64,000 nt of DNA from Azohydromonas sediminis (lineage in GTDB: Bacteria > Pseudomonadota > Gammaproteobacteria > Burkholderiales > Burkholderiaceae_C). Position numbers and translations under genes: made by a program. The stretch lies in contig NZ_QOAZ01000014.1 in NCBI RefSeq assembly GCF_003574675.1, positions 18,713 through 82,712 on the forward strand, in the 5' to 3' direction. The notes under the pieces are model-generated. The model saw only the letters and a list, made by a program, of their open reading frames with translations. It ran no database searches and had not been told where the DNA came from. Shown here piece after piece: positions 56,233 to 64,000 of this stretch. The first letter of the stretch is position 1. Each line of letters opens with the position of its first letter.

Positions 56233-56613
56233 ATGGCCCTGTTCCACGCCGTCCTGCGCATCGACCACGAGACCGCCCAGGTGCTGCAGTTCGACCCCGA
56301 CCACGTCGAGTCACAAAAGCTCAAGGCGCACAGCCATCCGACGCGCCACCACGGCAGCAAGGTGCGCACCGAGCACGAGTTCTTCGGCGAGGTCTGCGAC
56401 GCGCTGGCCGGCATCGCCGAGGTGCTCGTCGTCGGCGGGCGCACCGCGATGGCCGACTTCCGCCACTACGTCGAGAAGCACCGCCCGCAGACCGCCAAGC
56501 ACATCGTCGGCTACGAGACGGTCGACCACCCGAGCGACGGCCAGCTCGTCGCGCTCGCGCGCCAGTACTTCCTGAAGTACGACCGCATGGCCGGCACGCC
56601 GACGCCGACCTGA
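56233..56613 (+). CDS. Release-factor-like (eRF1/baeRF-type) small protein
   Basis: A 126-residue protein, MALFHAVLRIDHETAQVLQF at the start, HSHPTRHHGSKVRTEHEFFG in the middle and DHPSDGQLVALARQYFLKYD at the end. It resembles a family annotated in Burkholderiales as a translational machinery protein, related to a single domain of archaeal/eukaryal release factor 1. Function unproven. Next to the DksA-like gene on the same strand, 67 bp apart. Confidence 0.75.
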   Translation: MALFHAVLRIDHETAQVLQFDPDHVESQKLKAHSHPTRHHGSKVRTEHEFFGEVCDALAGIAEVLVVGGRTAMADFRHYVEKHRPQTAKHIVGYETVDHPSDGQLVALARQYFLKYDRMAGTPTPT

Positions 56614-56698
56614 ACATTCCCGTGCGGCGGCCGGCGCGTGCGCCGGGCCGCAGCCCGTGCTCGGCGCCCGGCGCCGACGCGGCGCCGATACTTGCCGC

Positions 56699-58342
56699 AT
56701 GAGCGTGCTCGACGTCGCGGCGCGGCTGGGCCCCCTGCTGGGCGGCGTCGGCCTGTTCCTGCTCGGCATGGCGATGATGACCGACGGCCTGAAGCTGGCC
56801 GCCGGCCCGGCGCTCGAGCAGATCCTCGCGCGCTCGACGCGCACGCGGCTGCACGGGCTGGCGTCGGGCGCGCTGATCACCGCGGCGGTGCAGTCGTCGA
56901 GCGCGGTCACGGTGGCGGCGATCGGCTTCGTCAACGCGGGCCTGCTGAGCCTGTCGCAGGCGCTGTGGGTGCTGTTCGGCAGCAACGTCGGCACGACGTT
57001 CACCGGCTGGCTCGTTGCGCTGGTCGGGCTGCGCGTCAAGGTCGACGCCTTCGCGCTGCCGCTGGTCGGACTGGGTGCGCTGCTTAAGTTGTTCGGACGT
57101 GCGCCGTCGCTGGCGGCCACCGGGCAGGCGGTGGCCGGGTTCGGCGTGCTGTTCCTCGGCATCGGGCTGCTGCAGCAGGCGTTCCTCGGCTTCGCCGACG
57201 ACGTGCGGCTGCCCGCGGGCGAGGGCCTGTGGGGCGTCCTCGCGCTGGTGGCGATCGGCGCCGCGCTGACCGTCGTGATGCAGGCGTCGGCGGCATCGAT
57301 GGCGATGGCGCTGACCGCGGCGCAAAGCGGGCTGATCGACGTGCAGGGCGCCGCCGCCGTCGTGATCGGCGCCAACATCGGCACCACCGTCACCGCGCTG
57401 CTGGCCTCGGTCGGCGCGACGCCGAACGCCAAGCGCGCCGCCGCGGCCCACGTGCTGTTCAACGTGCTGACGGCGGCGGTCGCGCTCGCGCTGCTGCCGT
57501 GGCTGGTGGCGGCCATCGGCTGGGCGCGCGAGGCGCTGGGCCTGGATCGCGACCCGGCGGCCAAGCTGGCACTGTTCCACTCGATCTTCAACGTGCTGGG
57601 CGTGCTGCTGATGTGGCCGCTGGCCGGCGTGCTGACGCGGTGGCTGCTGGCGCGCTTTCGCACGATCGAGGAAGACGAGGCGCGCCCGCGCTACCTCGAC
57701 GACAACGCGCTGCAGGTGCCGGTCATCGCGCTGGACGCGCTGCGCCGCGAGGTCCGCCGTGCCGGGGTGATCGCCGTGCGCCTGGCGCGCGGCGCCGTCG
57801 GCGGCGCGGCACCGGCGGTGCTGGAGCGCGACCGCGCGCTGCACGCGGCGCTCGCGCGTGCGATCGAGCGCTTCGTCGAGCGGCTGCACCGCGGCGCGAT
57901 GAACGCCGACAGCAGCGAGCGGCTGCCGCGCATCCTGCGCGTCGAGCGCTATCACGAGACCTGCGCCGAACTGGCGTTCGAGGCGGCCACTGCGCAGGCC
58001 GACGCCGCGGCGGCAGCGCTGCCCGACGCCGCCGCGGCGGCCGACGCCGACTTCCGCCATCACGCGTCGGCGCTGCTCTACGCGTTGGCCGTGCCCGACG
58101 AGGCCGGTGCGCAGGAACCGGTGGTGACCCCGGCGATCGACCGGCTGCTCGAGGCGACGGAAAATGCGTACCAGTCGCTCAAGGCCGCGCTGCTGGCTGC
58201 CGGTGCCGACGGGCGCCTGCCCTTGTCCGCGATGGACGCCCGCCTGCGCGCCGCCAGTGCGCTGCGCCGTGCGCTGCAGCAGGCCGTCAAGGCGGTGCGC
58301 CTCGACGCCGACATTGCCGCGGACTCCCACCACGCCGAATGA
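56699..58342 (+). CDS. Na+/phosphate symporter family protein with PhoU-like tail
   Basis: A 547-residue protein. Residues about 1-310 contain two inverted Na/Pi-cotransport repeats with QSSSAVTVAAIGFVNAG and GSNVGTTFT in the first and QASAASMAMALTAAQSG and GANIGTTVT in the second. The cytoplasmic remainder (about 330-547) is helical and PhoU-like. It probably imports phosphate. It overlaps the DUF2062 gene by ATGA. Confidence 0.92.
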   Translation: MSVLDVAARLGPLLGGVGLFLLGMAMMTDGLKLAAGPALEQILARSTRTRLHGLASGALITAAVQSSSAVTVAAIGFVNAGLLSLSQALWVLFGSNVGTTFTGWLVALVGLRVKVDAFALPLVGLGALLKLFGRAPSLAATGQAVAGFGVLFLGIGLLQQAFLGFADDVRLPAGEGLWGVLALVAIGAALTVVMQASAASMAMALTAAQSGLIDVQGAAAVVIGANIGTTVTALLASVGATPNAKRAAAAHVLFNVLTAAVALALLPWLVAAIGWAREALGLDRDPAAKLALFHSIFNVLGVLLMWPLAGVLTRWLLARFRTIEEDEARPRYLDDNALQVPVIALDALRREVRRAGVIAVRLARGAVGGAAPAVLERDRALHAALARAIERFVERLHRGAMNADSSERLPRILRVERYHETCAELAFEAATAQADAAAAALPDAAAAADADFRHHASALLYALAVPDEAGAQEPVVTPAIDRLLEATENAYQSLKAALLAAGADGRLPLSAMDARLRAASALRRALQQAVKAVRLDADIAADSHHAE

Positions 58343-58914
58343 ACGACCGCCTCAAGCGCTGGCTGCCGACCCAGGAGTCGATGCGCGAGAACCGCTGGCT
58401 GCGCTGGATCGGCCCGGCGCTGCACCACCCGCGGCTGTGGCACATGAGCCGGCGCGGCGTCGCGCTGGGCATGGCGATCGGCGTGTTCTTCGGGTTGCTG
58501 ATCCCGATCGCGCAGATCCCGCTGTCGGTCGGCGCGGCGGTCGTGCTGCGCGCCAACGTGCCCACCGCCGCGGCGAGCACGCTGGTCAGCAACCCGGCCA
58601 CCTACGGCCCGCTGTACTACGCCGCATGGCGGCTCGGCAAGGCGGTGCTCGGCGAGGAGGCGGCCGTCCAGGGCCCGCCGCCCGTCAACGAGCCGCGGCC
58701 GGTGGCGGACGACGGCCGCGGGTGGTTCGCGCGGGCGTGGGACGGCATCACGGCGCTGGGCAAGCCGCTGCTGCTGGGCATGGCGCTGATGGCCACGACG
58801 GTCGGGCTGCTGACCTACGCCGCGGCGAGCTTCGTGCTCGCGATGAAGGTGCGCTGGCAACGCCGTCGCCGCCTGCGCCGGCGCGCGGCGATGGCGCCGA
58901 GCGCGCGCGATTGA
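58339..58914 (+). CDS. DUF2062 membrane protein
   Basis: A 191-residue protein with two to three membrane helices and the family features: HHPRLWHMSRRGVALGMAIG, GLLIPIAQIPLSVGAAVVLR and LVSNPATYGPLYYAAWRLG. DUF2062 proteins are of unknown function, often near lipid or envelope genes. Translationally coupled to the Na/Pi gene. Confidence 0.9.
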   Translation: MNDRLKRWLPTQESMRENRWLRWIGPALHHPRLWHMSRRGVALGMAIGVFFGLLIPIAQIPLSVGAAVVLRANVPTAAASTLVSNPATYGPLYYAAWRLGKAVLGEEAAVQGPPPVNEPRPVADDGRGWFARAWDGITALGKPLLLGMALMATTVGLLTYAAASFVLAMKVRWQRRRRLRRRAAMAPSARD

Positions 58915-58947
58915 GGCCGGCGACGGCCGCCAACCGGGGAGACGATC

Positions 58948-59364
58948 ATGCCCACCGTGTTCGAACGCCTGCTCGCCGGCGAACTGCCGTGCGCCAAGGT
59001 CTACGAGGACGAACTCGTGTTCGCGTTCATGGACGCCGGCCAGGTCAACGACGGCCACGTCATCGTCGCGACGAAGCGCGCCTGCGAGACGCTGATGGAC
59101 GCCACCGACGACGAGGCGGCGGCGCTGATGCGCGCGGCGCGCCGCGTCGCGCTGGCGGTGCAGGCGGCGTTCGCGCCCGATGGCGTGACCGTCCTGCAGG
59201 CCAACCGGCCCGCGGGCTGGCAGACGGTGCCGCACCTGCACCTGCACGTGCTGCCGCGGTTCGACAACGACGGCGTCGGCCTCGTGTGGCCGCGCAAGGA
59301 ACCCGGCATCGAGCGGCTGCGTGCGCTGGCGGCGCGGCTGCAGCCGCACCTGCTGCCGCGTTGA
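58948..59364 (+). CDS. HIT-family nucleotide-binding protein
   Basis: A 138-residue histidine-triad protein. The triad HLHLHVLPRF (about 94-103) carries the active-site histidines. It starts MPTVFERLLAGELPCAKVYE and is the size of Hint-like nucleotide hydrolases. GGGGAGAC precedes the ATG. Confidence 0.93.
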   Translation: MPTVFERLLAGELPCAKVYEDELVFAFMDAGQVNDGHVIVATKRACETLMDATDDEAAALMRAARRVALAVQAAFAPDGVTVLQANRPAGWQTVPHLHLHVLPRFDNDGVGLVWPRKEPGIERLRALAARLQPHLLPR

Positions 59365-59380
59365 AGGGCGTGCGCCCGCG

Positions 59381-59644
59381 TCAACGCGGCGCCGAGCCGC
59401 CGCGGCCGCGCAGCTGCCGCACCAGCCGCCACGCGAGCAGCGCGATCGGCGCCGCGTGGAACACGAGGTCGAAGATGTCGAGCGGGCGCGTCAGCGTGCC
59501 CGCCGCGAGCATCTTGAGCTTCTGCCACAGGTGCGGCTCGGGCACGACGGGTGCGACGGCCAGCCACGCCGCCAGCGCGACGAGCAGCGCCAGCGGCACG
59601 CGGTCGAGCCACGCGCCGAGCGCGGCGCTCCAGCGCTGCGGCAT
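59381..59644 (-). CDS. Small two-helix membrane protein
   Basis: An 87-residue protein with helices at about 17-33 and 60-76 around a conserved-looking VPEPHLWQKLKMLAAGTLTR segment. Similar small proteins sit in many Burkholderiales genomes, sometimes mislabelled RND transporter. Function unknown. The stop of malate synthase overlaps its ATG by one base (TGATG), so it is co-translated. Confidence 0.7.
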   Translation of the reverse strand: MPQRWSAALGAWLDRVPLALLVALAAWLAVAPVVPEPHLWQKLKMLAAGTLTRPLDIFDLVFHAAPIALLAWRLVRQLRGRGGSAPR

Positions 59645-61854
59645 CAGGCCGCCATCGCCGCCTTCGCCTTGAGCCGCCAGGCGTGCAGCAGCGGCTCGGT
59701 GTAGCCGTTGGGCTGCTCCTTGCCCTTGAAGACGAGGTCGAGCGCGGCACGGTACGCGAAGCTGTCGTCCCAGTGGCCGGCCATCGGACGGTACAGCGGG
59801 TCGCCGGCGTTCTGCTGGTCGACGACGGCGGCCATGCGGCGGAACGTCGCGTGCACCTGCTCGGGCGTCACGATGCCGTGCAGCAGCCAGTTGGCGATGT
59901 GCTGGCTGCTGATGCGCAGCGTCGCGCGGTCTTCCATCAGGCCGACGTTGTGGATGTCGGGCACCTTCGAGCAGCCCACGCCCTGGTCGATCCAGCGCAC
60001 GACGTAGCCGAGGATGCCCTGCACGTTGTTGTCCAGCTCCTGCTGCACCTCGGCCGGCGTCCAGAACGGGATCAGCGCCACCGGCACCTGCAGGATCGCG
60101 TCGAGCAGCTTGTCTTCGACCATCGGCGCCTTCGGGCCGCGCGCGAACTCTTCCATGCTCTTTTGCAGCGCGGCGACGTCGACCTGGTGGTAGTGCAGCG
60201 CGTGCAGCGTCGCCGCCGTCGGGCTCGGCACCCACGCCGTGTTGGCGCCCGACTGCGGGTGGGCGATCTTCTCCTTCATCATGTCGGCCATCATGTCGGG
60301 CATCGCCCACATGCCCTTGCCGATCTGCGCGCGCCCGCGCAGCCCGCACGCCAGCCCGATCTGCACGTTGTTGAACTCGTAGGCGCGCAGCCAGTTGGCG
60401 TTCTTCATGCGCGGCTTGCGCACCATCGGGCCGGCCAGCATCGCGGTGTGGATCTCGTCGCCGGTGCGGTCGAGGAAGCCGGTGTTGATGAACGCCACGC
60501 GCTGCGCCGCCGCGGCGATGCAGGCGCGCAGGTTCACGCTGGTGCGCCGCTCCTCGTCCATGATGCCGAGCTTGACGGTGTTCGGCGCCAGCCCCAGCAG
60601 CGTCTCGACGCGGCCGAAAAGCTCGACCGAGAACGCGACCTCGGCGGGGCCGTGCATCTTCGGCTTGACGATGTAGACGCTGCCGGTGCGCGTGTTGTGC
60701 AGGCCGGCAGTGCCCAGGCGCTTGAGGTCGTGCAGCGCGATCGCGGTCGTGACGACGGCGTCCATGATGCCCTCGGGGATCTCGCTGCCGTCGCCGAGCA
60801 GGATCGCCGGGTTGGTCATCAGGTGGCCGACGTTGCGCACGAACAGCAGCGAGCGTCCGTGCAGCACGAGCGGCTTGCCGTCGGCGCCGGTGTAGACGCG
60901 GTCGGCTTCGAGGCGGCGCGTGAACGTCTTGCCACCCTTGGTGACTTCCTCGGTCAGCGTGCCGCGCAGGATGCCGAGCCAGTTGCGGTACGCGAGCACC
61001 TTGTCGTCGGCGTCGACGACGGCCACCGAGTCCTCGAGGTCGAGGATCGTCGACACCGCCGCCTCGACGATGACGTCGGCGATGCCGGCGGGGTCGGTCT
61101 TGCCGATCGGGTGGCCGCGGTCGATGCGGATGTCCAGGTGCAGCCCGTGGTGGCGCAGCAGCACCGACGACGGTGCCGCCGCGTCGCCCTGGAAGCCGAC
61201 GAAGGCGGCGGGGTCCGCCAGGCCGGTGACGGTGCCGTCCTTCAGCGTGACGGCGAGCTGGCCGCCAGCGACGCGGTAGCCGGTGGCGTCGCGGTGCGAG
61301 CCGGTGGCCAGCGCGGCAGCCTGGTCGAGCTCGCCGCGCGCGTAGTCGATGACCTTCTGCCCGCGCACCGGGTTGTAGCCGGTGCCCTTCTCGGCGCCGC
61401 CGGCCTCGGGGATCACGTCGGTGCCGTAGAGCGCGTCGTACAGCGAGCCCCAGCGCGCATTGGTCGCGTTGAGCGCGTAGCGCGCGTTGGTGATCGGCAC
61501 CACCAGCTGCGGGCCGGCGAGTTTGGCGACTTCGTCGTCGACGTTGGCGGTCGTGCACTGCACCTCGGCCGGCGCGTCGACGAGGTAGCCGATGCGCTTG
61601 AGGAACGCGCGGTAGGCCGGCATGTCGCTGATCGGCCCCGGGTGGGCCTGGTGCCAGGCGTCGAGCTCGGCCTGCAGGCGGTCGCGCTCGGCGAGCAGCG
61701 CGCGGTTCTTCGGCGCCAGGTCGTGCGCGAGCGCGTCGAAGCCGGCCCAGAACGCCGCCGCGTCGACGCCGGTGTCGGGCAGCACCTCCTCGTCGATGAA
61801 GCGGGCCAGAACGGTGGCCACCTGCAGGCGGTGGCGGGTCGTGCGTGCGGTCAT
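59644..61854 (-). CDS. glcB: Malate synthase G
   Basis: A 736-residue monomeric malate synthase: [58 protein letters not shown] and [20 protein letters not shown] are diagnostic, and the C-terminal catalytic domain is complete. It condenses glyoxylate with acetyl-CoA in the glyoxylate or glycolate pathway. The ATG at 61854 is favoured because it overlaps the upstream dehalogenase stop (ATGA) and follows GGAG; a second ATG at 61866 exists. Confidence 0.96.
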   Translation of the reverse strand: MTARTTRHRLQVATVLARFIDEEVLPDTGVDAAAFWAGFDALAHDLAPKNRALLAERDRLQAELDAWHQAHPGPISDMPAYRAFLKRIGYLVDAPAEVQCTTANVDDEVAKLAGPQLVVPITNARYALNATNARWGSLYDALYGTDVIPEAGGAEKGTGYNPVRGQKVIDYARGELDQAAALATGSHRDATGYRVAGGQLAVTLKDGTVTGLADPAAFVGFQGDAAAPSSVLLRHHGLHLDIRIDRGHPIGKTDPAGIADVIVEAAVSTILDLEDSVAVVDADDKVLAYRNWLGILRGTLTEEVTKGGKTFTRRLEADRVYTGADGKPLVLHGRSLLFVRNVGHLMTNPAILLGDGSEIPEGIMDAVVTTAIALHDLKRLGTAGLHNTRTGSVYIVKPKMHGPAEVAFSVELFGRVETLLGLAPNTVKLGIMDEERRTSVNLRACIAAAAQRVAFINTGFLDRTGDEIHTAMLAGPMVRKPRMKNANWLRAYEFNNVQIGLACGLRGRAQIGKGMWAMPDMMADMMKEKIAHPQSGANTAWVPSPTAATLHALHYHQVDVAALQKSMEEFARGPKAPMVEDKLLDAILQVPVALIPFWTPAEVQQELDNNVQGILGYVVRWIDQGVGCSKVPDIHNVGLMEDRATLRISSQHIANWLLHGIVTPEQVHATFRRMAAVVDQQNAGDPLYRPMAGHWDDSFAYRAALDLVFKGKEQPNGYTEPLLHAWRLKAKAAMAA

Positions 61855-62570
61855 CGTGGACTCCATTTCCGCGCGGGGCGGGCGTCTGAGGAAGGGAAGA
61901 AGTCGAGCACGTCGCGCAGTGTGGTGCCGATGCGCGTCGGCTCGGTGTCGAGGGCTTCGAGCGGCTGTCCGCCGCGGTTGACCCACAGCGTCGTGTAGCC
62001 GTACCAGGTCGCGCCGATCGCGTCCCAGCCGTTGCTCGAGACGAACAGGATCTGCCGCGCCGGCAGCCCGAGCGCCTGCGGCCCGAGCGCGTAGGCCGCG
62101 GGGTCGGTCTTGTAGCGCTGTGTCGCGTGCACCGACAGCACCGGGTCGAGCAGGTCGGCGAAGCCGGCGCTCTTGACGGCCACCGCGAGCATCTCGGGGT
62201 CGCCGTTGGACAGCACGCCGCTGCGCACCCCCTGCGCGGCGAGCGTGCGCAGCACGTCGAGGTTCTCGGGGAACGCGCTCAGGTGGCGGTACTGGTTCAT
62301 CAGCCGGTCTTCGGCGTCGCGCGACAGCGTCAGGCCCAGCCGCTGCGCCGCGAAGCGCAGGCCGGCGCGCGTGAGGTCCCAGAACGGCCGGTAGCGCCCG
62401 CTCATCGAGACCAGCCGGGTGTATTCGATCTGCTTGTCGCGCCACATCGCGGCCAGCGCGTCGCCGCGACCGGGAAACAGCTGCTCGGCCAACAGCGCGA
62501 CGCTGTAGACGTCGAACAGGGTGCCGTAGGCGTCGAACAGCACGGCGCGCGGGCTGGCGGGCGAAGTCAT
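61851..62570 (-). CDS. Haloacid dehalogenase, type II
   Basis: A 239-residue HAD-superfamily enzyme. The nucleophile Asp lies in [20 protein letters not shown], the Ser motif in [11 protein letters not shown], then Lys in [18 protein letters not shown] and [20 protein letters not shown]. This is the L-2-haloacid dehalogenase layout. A glyoxylate-generating dehalogenation followed by malate synthase would explain the coupling (chloroacetate gives glycolate). An ATG at 62603 in frame is an alternative start. Confidence 0.9.
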   Translation of the reverse strand: MTSPASPRAVLFDAYGTLFDVYSVALLAEQLFPGRGDALAAMWRDKQIEYTRLVSMSGRYRPFWDLTRAGLRFAAQRLGLTLSRDAEDRLMNQYRHLSAFPENLDVLRTLAAQGVRSGVLSNGDPEMLAVAVKSAGFADLLDPVLSVHATQRYKTDPAAYALGPQALGLPARQILFVSSNGWDAIGATWYGYTTLWVNRGGQPLEALDTEPTRIGTTLRDVLDFFPSSDARPARKWSPR

Positions 62571-62800
62571 CGGTGCGACTGTATTGGCAACTTCGTTAGT
62601 CATTGAATCCGGGATCGGCGCTGGATCTTTGCGTTTGGCGCATGAATCGCGAGCGCCGCGCGTTGGGCTCGGCGTGTGCTGATGCGATCGGTCATGCTCG
62701 CAGCCGCCGTTGGTGGCGTGCGGCGCAGCGCGCGGGCAGGCGCGATTGCAAACCTGCGTGGCGCTTATCGCGCGCGATTCGGGCTTGGTTTAATCGGCTG

Positions 62801-62817
62801 GCGAAGGTATTCTTCGC
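62801..62817 (+). promoter_or_regulatory. Promoter and palindrome at the LysR gene start
   Basis: GCGAAG-N5-CTTCGC is a perfect palindrome ending two bases before the LysR ATG. It contains TATTCT (62809-62814), spaced 18 bp from TTGGTT (62785-62790). If this is the promoter the transcript would start at or next to the ATG, giving a leaderless mRNA, and the palindrome could be the autorepression site. Confidence 0.5.
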
Positions 62818-62819
62818 AC

Positions 62820-63746
62820 ATGGACCGGCTGAAACAGATCGAGTCGTTCGTCGGCGTGGCCACCAAGGGCAGTTTGACGGCCGCGGCGCACGCCGAGGGC
62901 GTCGCGCCGGCGGTGATCGGGCGGCGTATCGACGCGCTCGAGGAGCGGCTGGGCGTCAAGCTGCTCGTGCGCACGACGCGGCGCATCACGCTGACGCACG
63001 AGGGCAGCGCGTACCTCGAGGATTGCCAGCGCATCCTCGCCGACCTGGCCAACGCCGAGGCCAGCGTCAGTGCCGGCGGCGTCAAGGCCAGCGGCTACCT
63101 GCGCGTGACGGCGCCGGCCGGCTTCGGGCGGCGGCACGTCGCGCCGCTCGTGCCGCGCTTTCTCGCGCAGCACCCCGACGTGCACCTGTCGCTGAACCTC
63201 AGCGACCGCATCGTCGACATCGTCAACGAGGGGGTCGACTGCGCGGTGCGCGTCGGCGACCTGCCCGACTCGAGCCTCGTCAGCGTGCGCCTGGCCGACA
63301 ACCGCCGGCTGTGCGTCGCCACACCGGCGTACCTGCAGCGCGCCGGCGTGCCGCAGCATCCGAGCGACCTGCACAAGCACGAGTGCCTGACGCTGTCGTC
63401 GGACGCCAGCCAGACGCGCGGCTGGGCGTTCACGATCGACGGTCAGGTCACGCACCTGCGCCCGCACGGGCGGCTCGACTGCAGCGACGGCCAGGTGCTG
63501 CACGACTGGTGCGTGCAGGGGCTGGGCATCGCGTGGCGCAGCACGTGGGAAGTCGAGCACGAGATCGCCGCCGGCACGCTCGTCAGCGTGCTCGACGACT
63601 TCGCCGCGCCGCCCAACGGCATCTACGCCGTGTTCCCGCAGCGCAAGCACCTGCCGCTGCGCGTGCGGCTGTGGATCGACTTCCTCAAGCACACCTACGG
63701 CGACCCGGGCTACTGGACCGCGGTGCGCCCCGCGGCCGGCGCCTGA
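62820..63746 (+). CDS. LysR-family transcriptional regulator
   Basis: A 308-residue regulator with the LysR helix-turn-helix (MDRLKQIESFVGVATKGSLT ... IGRRIDALEERLGVKLLVRT) and the substrate-binding domain VTAPAGFGRRHVAPLVPRFL through YAVFPQRKHLPLRVRLWIDF. It diverges from the dehalogenase-glcB unit and may control it. No Shine-Dalgarno at the usual distance. Confidence 0.93.
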   Translation: MDRLKQIESFVGVATKGSLTAAAHAEGVAPAVIGRRIDALEERLGVKLLVRTTRRITLTHEGSAYLEDCQRILADLANAEASVSAGGVKASGYLRVTAPAGFGRRHVAPLVPRFLAQHPDVHLSLNLSDRIVDIVNEGVDCAVRVGDLPDSSLVSVRLADNRRLCVATPAYLQRAGVPQHPSDLHKHECLTLSSDASQTRGWAFTIDGQVTHLRPHGRLDCSDGQVLHDWCVQGLGIAWRSTWEVEHEIAAGTLVSVLDDFAAPPNGIYAVFPQRKHLPLRVRLWIDFLKHTYGDPGYWTAVRPAAGA

Positions 63747-63933
63747 GGTCGGGTCGCGCGCCGCGGCCTCAGAGGCTGAGAGGCAATTGATCGCCGCAGA
63801 CGCCCGTCGGGTTGGCGTCAGGGCCAGAGGAACGAACGTCACGCGGCGCTGCTGCGCGGGTGATGTCGCTGCGACGGGCTCGTGCGCGCTTCGCAGCGCT
63901 TGATTCGGGTCGATTTCTCATCTTCCGCACCCC

Positions 63934-64000
63934 TTACGCGGCCGCCAGGGCCGCTGCGGGCGCACCTGTGCCCAGACCGACCCACTGCGGTGCGATCTTG
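63934..64000 (-). CDS. C-terminal fragment of a gene running off the right edge
   Basis: On the minus strand the frame entering at 64000 reads KIAPQWVGLGTGAPAAALAA plus Ala and stops at TAA (63934-63936). The composition (hydrophobic, Ala-rich tail) looks like a real C-terminus, but 22 codons are too few to identify. The 187 bp between it and the LysR gene hold nothing recognisable. Confidence 0.4.
   Translation of the reverse strand, partial: KIAPQWVGLGTGAPAAALAAA

Overview
The window comes from a very GC-rich (roughly 70 % by eye) beta-proteobacterium, most likely a Burkholderiales member close to the Rubrivivax/Ideonella/Leptothrix group. The basis is the chromosomal-origin gene order (mnmE, yidC, yidD, rnpA, rpmH read leftwards, dnaA, dnaN, gyrB read rightwards), the protein sequence flavour, and tightly packed genes with ATGA/GTGA overlaps. 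The genus is inference. No rRNA, tRNA, insertion sequence, prophage or CRISPR array was seen.

Layout. 1-900: 5' end of mnmG, a DUF2061 membrane protein and a cysteine-cluster protein. 900-5,900: a compact peptide-secretion locus. It holds a C39-peptidase ABC exporter, an HlyD-type adaptor, a 57-residue double-glycine peptide gene, a LuxR-type regulator without a neighbouring luxI, two lux-box-like sites and a divergent gene of unknown function. 5,900-9,700: a four-gene operon (cysteine-less glutaredoxin-like protein, alpha/beta hydrolase, NatAB-like ABC exporter). 9,700-16,850: GST, cytochrome c lipoprotein, an orphan YejF-type ATPase, an MFS transporter, rsmE, an exported metallo-beta-lactamase-fold protein, a frameshifted histidine phosphatase and apt. 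16,850-27,000: the replication-origin neighbourhood. 27,000-34,000: a MarR-controlled gentisate pathway (3-hydroxybenzoate 6-hydroxylase, fumarylpyruvate hydrolase, gentisate dioxygenase, truncated maleylpyruvate isomerase) followed by a TRAP transporter that probably imports the aromatic acid. 34,000-48,000: mixed housekeeping genes, including an EF-G paralogue lacking the switch-II histidine, a three-copy 69-bp hairpin repeat, a manganese-riboswitch-controlled TerC protein, a probable structured RNA and purT. 48,000-56,000: Lrp regulator, hppD and phhA (phenylalanine to homogentisate), an acyl-CoA synthetase and a geranylgeranyl-reductase-like flavoprotein. 56,000-64,000: DksA-like and release-factor-like proteins, a Na/Pi symporter, HIT protein, malate synthase G with a haloacid-dehalogenase gene, and a divergent LysR regulator.

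The most notable system is at 902-5,889. The small peptide gene (4,337-4,510, minus strand) carries a textbook double-glycine leader and a predicted mature product of ten residues. It overlaps the HlyD adaptor gene that precedes the C39 exporter. A lux-box-like inverted repeat lies 65 bp before the peptide start, and a second, better one lies between luxR and the divergent gene. Together these suggest a quorum-sensing-controlled, exported short peptide (signal or bacteriocin-like) with its own processing exporter.
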